In this document: positions 10,627 through 22,600 of the stretch, piece after piece
Numbering within the stretch: position 1 is the stretch's first letter
How the letters are laid out: each line of letters starts with the position of its first letter
Origin: Centrapalus pauciflorus
Lineage: Eukaryota > Streptophyta > Magnoliopsida > Asterales > Asteraceae
Length of the DNA stretch: 64,000 nucleotides
Direction: 5' to 3'
Assembly: GCA_020465985.1 (NCBI GenBank)
Contig: JAANYP010006371.1
Coordinates: forward strand, 372,001 to 436,000
Position numbers and translations under genes: made by a program
Notes under the pieces: generated by a model
The model's input: the letters and a program-made list of their open reading frames with translations, nothing else
Told to the model about the DNA's origin: nothing
Database searches by the model: none

Positions 10627-11505
10627 GTTGCGTTTAGTTCACAAAAACTAATCATTTTTCAATTTCATTTTACAAGAAAAAACAAGTATTTTCATAAAAA
10701 GTGAAGAAGAGATGAAGAATTTTTAATTTTTTTTAAAAATGGTTTAGTTGATACAAAAAAAAAAAATATTGCAGGTTATAAAAGTAATAGACAGAAAAAG
10801 AGTATAAAAAGTAAATACAGTGTAGAACTGTAGATGATAGAAAAGTAAAATAAAATATGACAATTGATATTTTAGAATTAAAATAAAAATTTAAGAAATT
10901 GTAAATAGTTTTTCTTTTCTAAAACTTGAAATGAAAAGTAAGATAAAGTATGACAGTTGATATCTTAAAAGTGGGTTAATGTTCAAAAAACCCCACGGAC
11001 TTTCATGTAATTATCGATTAAGTCACTGAACTTTTTTTTCGAGTGTTTAAGTCCCTAAACAAATTTTGTCTTATTCAAAATTATATATTTTTAACCTGCT
11101 ACCTGCTTAACAGGTAAAACAATTAATTGCTCGAATAGTTTATTATTAAAAAAACCAACTTTCTTTTTTCAATTTTCATGATTAAGTCGCTGGACTTTCT
11201 TTTTTCTTGTTTAGGTCACTATACCGTTTACCGGTTAGTGACCTGCTAAACAGGTCAAATATATAGTTTTGAATAAGACAAAAATTGTCTAGGGACTTAA
11301 ACACTCGTAAAAAAGTACAGTGACTTAATCGATAAATTTATGAAAGTTCGTAGGGTTTTTTCAATATTAACCCTTTAAAAGTAAACTAAGATTTTGAAAT
11401 TTTTTTGTTAAGTAAATAAGTTTTTATTTTTTGAAAATTGAAATAACAAATTAATATGTTTTTATTTTCTAAAAATTCCAAAATTTCCATGAACTAAACA
11501 TATTT
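10627..11505. repeat. MITE family E copy split by a family A insertion
   Basis: The left end GGTTGCGTTTAGTTCAC and the right end TCCATGAACTAAACATA form inverted ends with family E type sequence between (AATAAGTTTTTATTTTTTGA, GTGAAGAAGAGATG). The middle, 10973-11373, is a complete family A element with its own TSD, so family E was there first. Confidence 0.6.
10973..11373. mobile_element. MITE family A copy with 9-bp target duplication
   Basis: Ends GGGTTAATGTT and AATATTAACCC. Flanks are CTTAAAAGT (10964-10972) and TTTAAAAGT (11374-11382), 8 of 9 identical. A 9-bp TSD is typical of Mutator-like elements. The two halves are near mirror images (AAGTCCCTAAAC against TAGGGACTTAAAC), so the single strand could fold into a long hairpin. 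No coding capacity. Confidence 0.8.
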
Positions 11506-11509
11506 CTTT

Positions 11510-11880
11510 TGTAAAACCCTAGTTTATTGGCATAATTTGCATTTTCAACGAAGAATCATCCGCAAAATCTTTATTTTTACTTAAAAACCATCTTTAATGC
11601 CGATTCTCTCTCTAATTGAATCATGGGTGGACCTAAAAGGGAAGGGATAGCCCGTGCAACGGCTCTTTCCTTCCTTAATCTCATTTCGTAGTGTATTAAT
11701 TTTTTTAAAATTTTACGTGTGCAAATGATATGATTCAGAAAAAATAACAAAATTTAAGTGTGCAACTTGAATTAAAAAAATTATAACTTAATAGAAACAA
11801 AAACAATTAAAAGTTGAATGCATAAATAACTAAATAAGTAATAAAATTAAACCAACAAATAAAACGTAATTATATTAGCC
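11510..11880. other. intergenic, no feature recognised
   Basis: AT-rich spacer between two family A elements; nothing recognised. Confidence 0.5.
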
Positions 11881-11889
11881 CAAATTAAA

Positions 11890-12206
11890 GGGCTAATATT
11901 AAAAAAACCCTATAAACTTTTCTCATTTTCACGATTAAGTCCCTAAACTTTTTTTCCGGTTGTTTAAGTCCCTAAAATATTTTTGTATTATTCAAAAGTA
12001 TAAATTTTTGACCGGCTACCGGATGAGTAGGTAAAACACAACCAAGAAAACAAAAAGTTTAGGGACTTAATCGCTAAAACATGTAAAGATAGTTACTTTT
12101 TTGAATAGGACAAAAATAGTTAAGGGACTTAAACAATCAGAATAAAAGTTTAGGGATTTAATCACAAAACTAAGAAAAGTTTATGGGGTTTTTTCGATAT
12201 TAACCC
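11890..12206. mobile_element. MITE family A copy with perfect 9-bp target duplication
   Basis: Ends GGGCTAATATT and AATATTAACCC, flanked by CAAATTAAA on both sides (11881-11889 and 12207-12215), a perfect 9-bp TSD. The 317-bp body has the pair AAGTCCCTAAACTTTTT and AAGTTTAGGGACTTAATCG and the ACCGGCTACCGGATGAG core. This is the cleanest family A copy and defines the family as Mutator-like. Confidence 0.88.
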
Positions 12207-12215
12207 CAAATTAAA

Positions 12216-12855
12216 ATCTAATATCTCCAATAATTTGACGGGTTGTCTAAAAAATTTAAAATCAAGAGAAAGACTTGAAAATTTTAATTTCTTTAGTTAA
12301 TTAGTTTACTCTTTAATAGAATTATTGAAATTTGAGAAATGAAAGTTTATATTTAGTTGGTTAGTTTCTAATATCTGTCGATGTATTAAACGATTCTAAT
12401 AAAATTATTAGAAAGTGGTAGTGATGTAAGTCAAAATTCAAGAGTTAACGTAAACAATTATAACGGACCCGATAACATCACAGAACCACATATACAATCA
12501 CAACCTTCGAATCATTTAATGCCTTCAACCCCAATTACCCTTGACATGAACGGCGTTCCTTGAGATTTTTTCGATTGATGTCGACAGTAACTTGTTAACT
12601 TAATTTTTTTTTATAAATTACGTTTTTATTAATTATCTATTAGTTTATTTGTTATTTTATCATTATATGTTCTATTTTAAATTATAAATATTCATTTATT
12701 GGTCCGACCTGACCAATGTAATTATTTGAATTTTTATACTATAAACGTGACCAAAATTTATGCAACGAGTCATCTCGGTGGTTAAGTCCGTCGCTAAATT
12801 GAATGTGTGTTGTTTGTTTTGTTACCTACTAAATTGAATGTGTGTTGTTATTATT
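12216..12855. other. intergenic, no gene recognised
   Basis: AT-rich. At about 12768-12800 there is a short tRNA-like A-box resemblance (CTCGGTGGTTAAGTCCG) that might be a SINE scrap, but I see no B box. Confidence 0.35.
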
Positions 12856-13029
12856 AGGGTCGCACTATACGCACACCCCCATAATTATTTTAATATAATC
12901 ATATACTCTATTCTCTCACATTATTTTTCTTAATGACACAGGTCTCACTAATTAAACTTAAACATCTCTATCATATTAGAGGGAGAGGGTGTGTAATTAG
13001 CAAAGAGGGTGTGTGTTTAGAATCACCCT
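12856..13029. mobile_element. MITE-like element with AGGGT inverted ends
   Basis: The left end AGGGTCGCACTATACGCACA and the right end TGTGTGTTTAGAATCACCCT are imperfect inverted repeats about 174 bp apart. I could not define a TSD, so the superfamily is open. Confidence 0.5.
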
Positions 13030-13769
13030 ACTATAAACCTATTTAGATTCTTCTCAAAAAATCAGCTACAAACTCATTGCTTATGAAAATCTTAAAATGT
13101 TCTCTCACTAACACCTTTAAAAATGCTCTCCATAACACTTTTAGCAATAGTGTTTTGCAAAGTACTTACAAATGAATTTTGCTAATATTATAACAAGATC
13201 CATAAAACAATTTTGCGTTGCTAGTTTTGCACAATGGTCTAAACCCGTCGAACTGAAATGAAACTGAAGACTCAAAAAATAAGTAAATCGGAAAATTTTA
13301 GCCGTTTTTGGCTTGTTGGTTTGGTTGTTTGATTTTTTTCTTAAATTTTACCATGAAAAATTAACAACCGAATAAAAAAAACAAGTTGCATTTTTTATTG
13401 GCATAAACTTTTCTTGGAAAAACATTAAAATAAATAAATAAAGTTGAAGCCAAAGACATAAATCCTCTCATTTTAGCATATGAAAAGACACTGCCTTCTA
13501 GGGTTATGAAAGAACTCTGAATAATATGTTTTCTACTTTTCTAGGTTTATGATTTTCTTTTTCTTTTTTCGTTTACGTTTTTGTTTCAAATTTTAACAAT
13601 TTTATGTATACCTTCCTTCTTGTCAATCGTTATGTATACCTTCTCTCTTAATGTGAGAGAGTGATTAAGTTTAATCACTTGGTCTCGTGTAATTAACAAA
13701 AAAACGTATGAGACAGGAAGTGTATGATTGTATAAATTAACAAGAATGGAGTGTACGTATAACAATTCC
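13030..13769. other. intergenic, no feature recognised
   Basis: AT-rich sequence with no coding, RNA or terminal-repeat signal that I can defend. Confidence 0.5.
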
Positions 13770-14242
13770 CTTTTGTTCATTTAATCGAAGGAACGAACAT
13801 GAACAAATTACCCATTTGTTCGCTTATGTTACTGAATTTTTGTTTATATATATTAAAAACAAATGAAAAAAATAAACATAAAACAAATGTTTTAAAAACA
13901 TAATTTAAATGATATATTAACATATTAATATGCATTTAATATAAGGTTTAAAATGATGATAACCAATTATATGTTATCTATCTTTATAAATATTATATAT
14001 TTTGTATTTGTTTAGTTTCTACAAGAAGGAACATAACAGTTTAAATATCATAATAAAAATATTATAATAAAGTAACATGAATAAAGTACTTGGTTCATTT
14101 GTTTGGTTAAAATCAAATGAACAAACATGAATAAGAACATCCGTTCATTTAGTTGTTCGTGTTCGTTGATTTATTCGGTTAAACTAAAAACGATTAAACA
14201 TGAACAAGTCTGCATTTGTATTTGTTCGATTCGTTTACAGCC
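13770..14242. repeat. degraded hAT-like element (GTTCATTTGTTCG type)
   Basis: Repeated ATGAACAAA, TTGTTCGTGTTCG and TTTGTTCGATTCG motifs occur toward both sides, and the right end TTCGTTTACAGCC resembles plant hAT ends of the form TAGGGCTGTAAACGAA read from the other strand. No TSD is visible, so boundaries are approximate. Related motifs recur at 48864-49092. Confidence 0.45.
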
Positions 14243-14700
14243 ATCGATCACCACCACAACAACAAAACCTCTCCAACTACTAGGGTCTTGCATCGTGCTA
14301 TGTTGGTTTGAAAATTTTAAATATACCCTTGTTTCTTATACATACGAGCACCAAAACGGCACCATACGGTGTCCTAAATAACCAAACTAGAAGCATACAC
14401 GTAATGGCTCGTATTCCTCAAAGCATTAACTTATATAAATATTACTAGTTTACGTGAATAATTTTTTAATAAATATATGGTTAGATAAAATGTATATAAT
14501 CGTAAAATTAAACCGTATAATATTAATTCTTATAAAAAATAAAATAAAAGTACAGCTAATTGTCATATTTATTATTCATGTATTTTAAATTTATGGATAG
14601 TAGTAACTACCCTTACCATTCTCTTAATATTTTTATTTCTAACTTTATATATATTTAATCGATATAATTTGAAATTTTTAACTTTACGTAAAACATAATG

Positions 14701-14746
<46 letters not shown>

Positions 14747-15029
14747 GTTATGAATTATGATTTTATTAATAATGTATTATGTTTATTTTTTTAAATATTT
14801 AATATTGTTATTGGATAATGTTAAATAGTGGATACAAGTAATTAGTTATTAATATTTACAAATAGTAAAAAATATTGAGATGTATTTATCTTTTATTTTA
14901 TTTTTGTATTAACATAATAATATTGCCAATTATCTTTTTTGATGAACTTCATAGATACTAGAAAAAATTAAGTGTATTTACCTTTTATTTTATATCATAT
15001 TAAAAATAATAAAGTTACATATATTTATT
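14243..15029. other. intergenic with (TA)n microsatellite
   Basis: AT-rich DNA with an uninterrupted (TA)n run at about 14707-14743. No gene recognised. Confidence 0.5.
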
Positions 15030-15442
15030 TAGAGTCAGGTTCAAATAAGTATCTCTCGAAATCAAGTGCACCCCAAGGTACCAACCTTAAAAAACTTTTT
15101 AAAATTTTTTTTTCACATAACCATGTTCAATTTAATGTTATACGCATGATATATGAATTTCACATGAATTCACACTTTCCGTGTACTTAAAAAATTATGT
15201 GAATGCTCAATGCATATTTATGTGAATGGTCATCAATGTGAATGGTAATTCATGTGAATGTGAATGATGTGAATGACTATTCACATGATCTTTTTTTACC
15301 ATTCACAATATTTATGATGTTGCTCTTTAAAAAAAAGTTTTATAATGTTGTCTTATACATGTCTATTTTCAAAAAAAAATATACGATCATTCACATTAGG
15401 GTACGCTGTAATCTCATAGGTATGCTGATGAACCTGATTCTA
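15030..15442. repeat. foldback family C copy, degraded
   Basis: The left end TAGAGTCAGGTTCAAATAAG is mirrored by the right end GATGAACCTGATTCTA, with GGTACC-type motifs inside both arms. The ends match the family seen at 19190-19625 and 56770-57151 (RGGTTCRNRTGAGTACC). The surroundings are AT-rich but the (TA)n tract is not directly adjacent here. Confidence 0.55.
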
Positions 15443-15939
15443 TTTATTTATGTATATAGATATTTAAAAAAATATAATTGTATTTATCTTTTATATTATA
15501 TTATATTAAAAATAATAATGTTGTATTTATCTCTCTTGATTAAATATGATAACGTCATTTGACAAATTGTTTCACATTTATTATATATATAGATCAGCAT
15601 ACAACTCTATGCTTTATTCGATTTTTGAAATGTTTGTGTTGATTATTTTGCAAAAAAAAGTTTCTATGTCAATGAGAAATTGCAAAATGAAGTCCATAAT
15701 CAATCAAATCTCTCTCTTTGCCATGGCATATGGGGGGACATGAGTACATGACATGCTAGTATGCTACAAAATTGTTCCAAAGAAAAATCACAACAAATAT
15801 CATAAGGAATATAAAATTAATATTATCTCATAAATTAAATTCCAAATTTTCCAGATATTTTCTATGCTACAATAAAAATGAAGCGATTAAGCGACCACAC
15901 TGATGCAATTAACGATCTTGGTGGGATATAAGCTTTGAT

Positions 15940-18586
15940 TCAAGGGTGAAAGCGTGTGCTCCCGAGGATTTGAAGGTGGTGGATGTTTGTCGGAGAAGGT
16001 AATGGAGCGGTTGCATTCAAGAGTGGTGGTGGAAGTTGTGGCGGGCATTGGTAGCATTTGGTAAATAGCCCAAACGTGTCGATTTGGTGTATGAAGTTAG
16101 TCATGCTCGCCCAACCTCCAAATCCGAATCCAACGATGAATACCCACACAACTACAAACACATTAATTGTGTATGTGCCTACCCATCGTCCAAGGAACTT
16201 TGGTGGTGGCTCCACGGCGTTCTGTAACATCAAAAAAATTAATCTTTTACAACATCTTACACAATATTAGAGTAAAATAATGGCGTAATGATGTATCAAT
16301 TATCATATACGATAAAGCAATAGACAATTTTTTGAATTTATACCTCTCGTGCAGCTGCTGATCGAAAAGTAAACATGTGAGCAAGAGCGGGGATGATATA
16401 GACAGTGAAGCTAACGAGAAGAGATCCAACTGTCGAATTGATAGGTCCAAAGAAAGGAAAGATGATCGCAAGGAACCATATGGGGATGACCACAGGCAAT
16501 CGTGCTGCAGCACGCTTGCACATGCTCTTGCACTCGTGCATCCCGATTGCTTTCTCCCATACAAAATATAAAGGCGTACATGCGAATCCAAATGTGATAA
16601 ACTACAACAAGAGTTGACATAATTTTTTTTTTTTTAAATTTTTAGATTTCTTGTAAATGATAAGACAATATTGCATAAAAACATTTCGACGTTAAGTGGT
16701 AACTTGGCGTTAACCAAAATGTGTCGACAGGCAAAGATCAACTTACTTGGTGAATAAGCATGAGGATGACTGCCATGTTTCTCCACGGGGATCTAGGGAG
16801 GAGGGCAAACGCATTCGAGTGATTAAGTAACGAGTCACCAAACGCCCAGTACACAGCAGCAGCAGATGGAAGCGTAAGCGTGAGTACATACGCAGTAGCC
16901 CACAAGTAAATTGCCTTAAATTTTTGTGGCTTCCACATTGCATGCATGATTTCACTGTCAAATATCATTTCTCATCAGTACTTTGATAAATCTAACATAC
17001 ATCAACTCATCGACAAAACTAAAAGAAAAGCAAGTTGCCGGACTTAATCTAGAGTTCATTAAGTCTTTTAATTTTATAGTTATTGAAGGATACTATAATC
17101 ATCCACCAGATAATTAGACTATTTCTTTTACAAATTAAACATTATAATTTATATAAATGTTGTACAAAAAAAATAATTTATGTAAGGGTTTATTATGGAA
17201 AAAAAACATGTTTTATGTAAGGGTTTATTATTTTTTTCTATAAAAGTCCTCAAGTTAACTAGACTTGAGATTTTTGATGGAAAAAAATAACATGGAGGGA
17301 CGAAAACGCAAAAAAATAAAAATATGTTGGTTTTACATGATAAACCTTTTATGTAAATACAAAAAACTGAACCATGAAATGTACAGCCCAACTTTCATGG
17401 CCTACCATTAAAGTTATGGGCTCCTTTGTCAGTAAAACAAAGGCCTAGGCCCAACACAATATTTAAAGTATCAAACTTCTGGAACTATATTTAAGCCGAT
17501 TTTTATTGAAATTATTGAAGGAGTATTTTATTTTTAAAAACCTTTTAATAGATTCATGAATAAGTAAAAAAGGCCAAACCTTTTTAAAAGGAAAAAAAGG
17601 TCGAATAACTAATAAACATATAATTTATTAAAATATATAGTTAAAAAAAGTAAAAGGACCAAATATGCATATTTTAAAGGGTTTATATGAAAAAAAACAA
17701 ACACTTTTTTTATTTTTTCGTTTTTCCATGTTATTTTTTCTTAAAAAAGTTCTCAAATTAATAATTTATTTATTCTTTAATGAAAATTGGCTATTAAAAT
17801 CCAATTTTTCAGTTTTTAAAAAAGCTGGTTTACCAAATATAAACGGTTCTGATAGACTAATAGTCAAATTTCACACCAAAAAAAAAAAAAACTTGATAAC
17901 TTTTTTAGAAAAAGAAACATAGTAAAACAAAAACGTAAAAATAAAAAAAAAAACATTCGCAGTAAACCTAATTTTAAAAGTGATATTAGTAACTAACGTG
18001 TAAAATGAAACAAAAACGATTTATTTGGATCTGGCATGCCTGAGAAAGAGAGGGGTATCAAGGTAATTTAACATGTTTAAACTGTCATGTTTCAGAAAAG
18101 GGTTGTGGTTGCCTGTGGGTGAGCGCACAGGGATTTGGATTAGGACTACTCGGTGTGTGTATATACCATTCATAAAAGTATTTTTTATGAATTTCTTTCA
18201 TAAAAATATTTTAATTAGCATTATAAAGATGATATTTACAAATTTTACGCATATTTAAATATTCTAATTATCCGAAATCATACATCATATAAATGTATGT
18301 TCACATACATCTAAAAATAATGTAAATATATGTTCACATATTTTTTAAAGAGTTAGGAGATTTAAATCCATGTGAAATTTACATATCATTTTTATAATGT
18401 TAATTAAACATGTTTATGAAAAAAATATATAAAAAATATTTTTTTTCTTAAAGATAATATCTTTTAATGTGCTGTGTAATAAGCGGTACCTTCTCCAACC
18501 GGGAATCTTTAGAATTTCTTTTTTCTTAAAAAAGTCATTGGATTGTATGGTCAGATCATGTCTGAAACGAACAAAGCTCAAGTCGT

Positions 18587-18675
<89 letters not shown>

Positions 18676-19097
18676 TTCAAGATCTATGGAAAACCATCTT
18701 TGACTGGAAAATTGGAAAACTATATTAAATACACATGTTCATTACGGTAAAATGTTAAATTTAATGCACAACTACAATATACATATGTTCAAATGTGCAT
18801 TATTATTGACTAGTTCACATAATTTACATGTTCATTAGGATAAAATGTTTCATTTCATGCAAAATAACAATATGCACATGTTCAAATGTGCAATATGCAT
18901 GAAAATGTGTATATTACGCATTTTTGCATGAAATTAAACATTTTGTCTTAACGAACATGTAGATGATATGAATTAGTTAATCATAATGCAATTTTAAACA
19001 TATGTATATTATAATTTTACATGAAATTCAACATTTTATCATAATGAACATGTGCATTTGATATGGTTTTCCAGTCTAATATAGTTTTCCATGGATC

Positions 19098-19191
<94 letters not shown>

Positions 19192-19621
19192 TTTGGGTTC
19201 AGATGAGTACCACTAGTTTTGCGGAGTACCGGAGGTACCTCGCTTAAAATCATTTTTTTTGAAAATTTTTTTCATAATCATTTTTAAATTAATAATACAA
19301 GACTACTTGCAAAAAATCACACATAAAGACACACTAGAACTATGTGAAACGTGTGTGTTCACATGAACTCTGCTGTTGTGAACGTGTGTTCACAACTAAG
19401 CATGTTCACATGAATTTTTTCACGTTCACATGACTTTTAAGATGTTAGAAAGTGTGAATGTATATAATTTTTTACGAATAGTCTTATATTATTTGTATCT
19501 AAATGAATATGAAAAAAAATTCAAAAAAAAAACTTTTTTTCGGAGCAAGTTCACATCTGAAACCCGTGTGTTCACAGGTACTCACGGTACTCTGCATTTT
19601 TTAGGTACTCACACGAACCAT

Positions 19622-19665
<44 letters not shown>

Positions 19666-22600
19666 GGAAAATAACATAAAACTAAAATGTGTTCTATGTT
19701 ATCTTACTTTTAATACTAATTTTTTAAGATATTAATTCGAAAATAAATATTTAAGATTTTAAAAACTTGAAACCTGACATTTAAATGTTCTAAACGTTTA
19801 AATCAAATGTTTATCGATTTCAACTTTCTATTAATAGGTTTTTTGAACTTTAAAATATATATTTCAGACTTTGAGTAAGTTTGATTTTATGTAATTTTTC
19901 CGAATCAAAAGCATTTTGCTCTATATTTAAAATACTATTCTTTTTAATCGCAAACCCACTGGTCCGATCATCAGTTTAATTTTTTGAGTTTCTAGTTTCG
20001 TGTAGCGTATGGTTTTATATCTTTTTATTGTATAGGACGGAAAAACTAGAAGCGAAATCATACTGCCAGTTACATTCTGTCAATTTTTTTTCTTCATAAA
20101 TTCCAAGTTTTAAACACAAAAGCTTTCCTTGGATAAAAGACCTAAGTTTATACATTTCCTAATTCTTTTTTTTTTTTCAAATAAATTTATTGAAAATGGG
20201 GTGACTCGTTTAGTCAAATATAAAAAATCATGATCTATCTTTAAAAGTCGATTTTGTTTTAAAATGACATTTTTACCCTTAAAAATCTTACCGATCAAAT
20301 CAAACTAAAAACAAAAAGGGTAAAGCAAAGAAGCTCTCAAGTTATTTTCAACATGCTTATATACTGATATAACCCATATACACCCGTCAGGGTCGGTCCA
20401 ATCATTTTTTAAACACTGGACGAAAACTTAAAAGGGACACTATAAAATATATATTTATATTCAAAATCAGTAAAATTCAAGTAAAAATAATAAATTAACA
20501 ACAAAATTTTATAATTATATGATGTTGAAATTAAAACCTTTTGCAAATGAATAAATTTGTTTAATTGTTAACAGACCTAAGTACATAATAATTTTTTTAA
20601 AAATGCACTCTTATGATTAACGAGTCCTGAGTAATTACTCGTGTTGAATTTGCTCAGGGCCGGTCTTAACAACCACACAAGGTGATTGTTAAATGGAAGT
20701 TGTACCCATTTAATGGAATTTAAAAAAATACAGGGGTGCCTTTGGTAATTAAGGTAAAGGACAGGGGGTTGTCTTACACAGTAACAGCATGTCCCCCGAA
20801 TGTGTAGAGAATGTTTGTGGCCCCAGTGAAGTAAAGAACCATCTTTGCTGGACCTGTATGTTTCACCCCTTCCACCTACAAAAATGACATTTTACACCCT
20901 CATACTTTTTAATTTTTACACATCTTCTGTTTTCTTGTTATGTTGTACGATATGCATCCAAATTTGTAAGTTTAACACCCTTTAGTTTATAATAATACTA
21001 AATCAATAATAGAAAAACTAACCTAATATTGAAAAAATCTGATCAACTTTTTTCATCATCTCAATGAAGTGCTTAAACTTTTTTTTTTCTAATTGTATAA
21101 GTACCTATATTATGTTTGTATTATTCAAAAATATATATTTTTGACCGACTACCAGATTAATTGTTAAAACACAACTGATAAAAAAAAAAATTTAGAAATT
21201 TAATCGCTAAAATATGAAAAGATTAATTTGGGTTTTTTCAATGTGGGTTTTTTCCAATATTAATCAAGTGAAAACCAAATTTACTTGTTTGGTAACCGGT
21301 CAAACATGTCAAGTATACACTTTTGAATAAGACAAAAATAGTTTAATAACTTAATTGCAAAAGTAAAGAAAGTTGATAGGATTTTTTCAATAATACCACG
21401 TGACAAATACGATTAGTTAGAAATTGTTTTTATGACATAAAATTTTACATGATGACTATACAGGATTGCTTACGATTGGTTTAACATGTTATTATGTATT
21501 AATTAAAGTTGATATGACCATTCAATTTTACATAATAACTACATGACATGATGCACAAATGACATTTCAATGTGAGGGTATAGTACAACATGCAACAACC
21601 ATATGTACAAATGTTAATGAACAAGGTACAAGTCATTAATGCACAAAAAGACGTGAGATGATAAAAACCTGGCCATGGAGTAGTGATGCAATGGTGAGGT
21701 ACCATGCTGTGTAAGTAGTCATAATCAATCCGAGAAACGACCATATTCGGTAGTTGTGAAATGACGGGATAAATACTGTTGTCGCGCAACACGCACCGAA
21801 GATGTATGTCCATGTCCTCTTGTCCAAATTGTCATTTATGTAATATATATTGCTACAAATAACGTTTAATCATCGATGAGTTGTACAAGATACAATGTAC
21901 TAGAAAACAAACAAATTATGATCAAAGATTTCCAGTGAACCAAATCGAATAAAAATCAATTTTTTTTGTGCAGCTAAACCTAATCCTAAATCTAGTAGGA
22001 CTCAAAATTTAACCTTGAGAATCTCCCTAACACCTGATACCGTTTGGCTAAAAAATCAACTTGAATGATGAATAACAACATATTTGGTATAATAAAATAT
22101 GTCATATTTTTAAGTATTTAACGTATACAAAAACATTGTCTTGGTAGCTTTATTGGGTTGTACATTAGGCATTAAGAGTTGTACCTAGCACAAGCAATGA
22201 GTTGAATCACAGATCCAAACAGAAGAAAGGTGCAATTAAAGCCCAAGCCAACATTTCTCCAGTGTTTCCCAAGCAGCCCATCAAGAACTTCAAACCACTG
22301 CAATTATAGTCACATTAAAATAGTCATGTAAGGTACAACTTTCTGTAGCTCAAGGTACAACTCTTTATAGCATGATTGCTCGTAATCACTAAATGTGTAT
22401 GCCTTTTGCCTTTCAGGAGTAGAAGTTATCAAGTTAATGAATCTAAATCAAAGTATAAGTTTTAATGCATAAAGTATACATCTTTAAACCATCATTAATC
22501 TAATTTTGATTTTCCTTAAAAATGGGGTTTTTACAAGATTCGCTAACAACAACAACAACGATATCTCGATTATACTTTATTTTTCATCATTGTATCCCTA

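Noticed and set aside
18414..19253. Frames reading Ile-Tyr repeats in (TA)n tracts (also at 43364, 57061, 57082, 61447)
   Set aside because: ATATAT reads as Ile-Tyr in every frame; these are microsatellites.
20390..20720. CAGGGTCGGTCC and CAGGGCCGGTCTT as hAT ends of one element
   Set aside because: They are in direct, not inverted, orientation and no 8-bp TSD was found, so I could not define an element.
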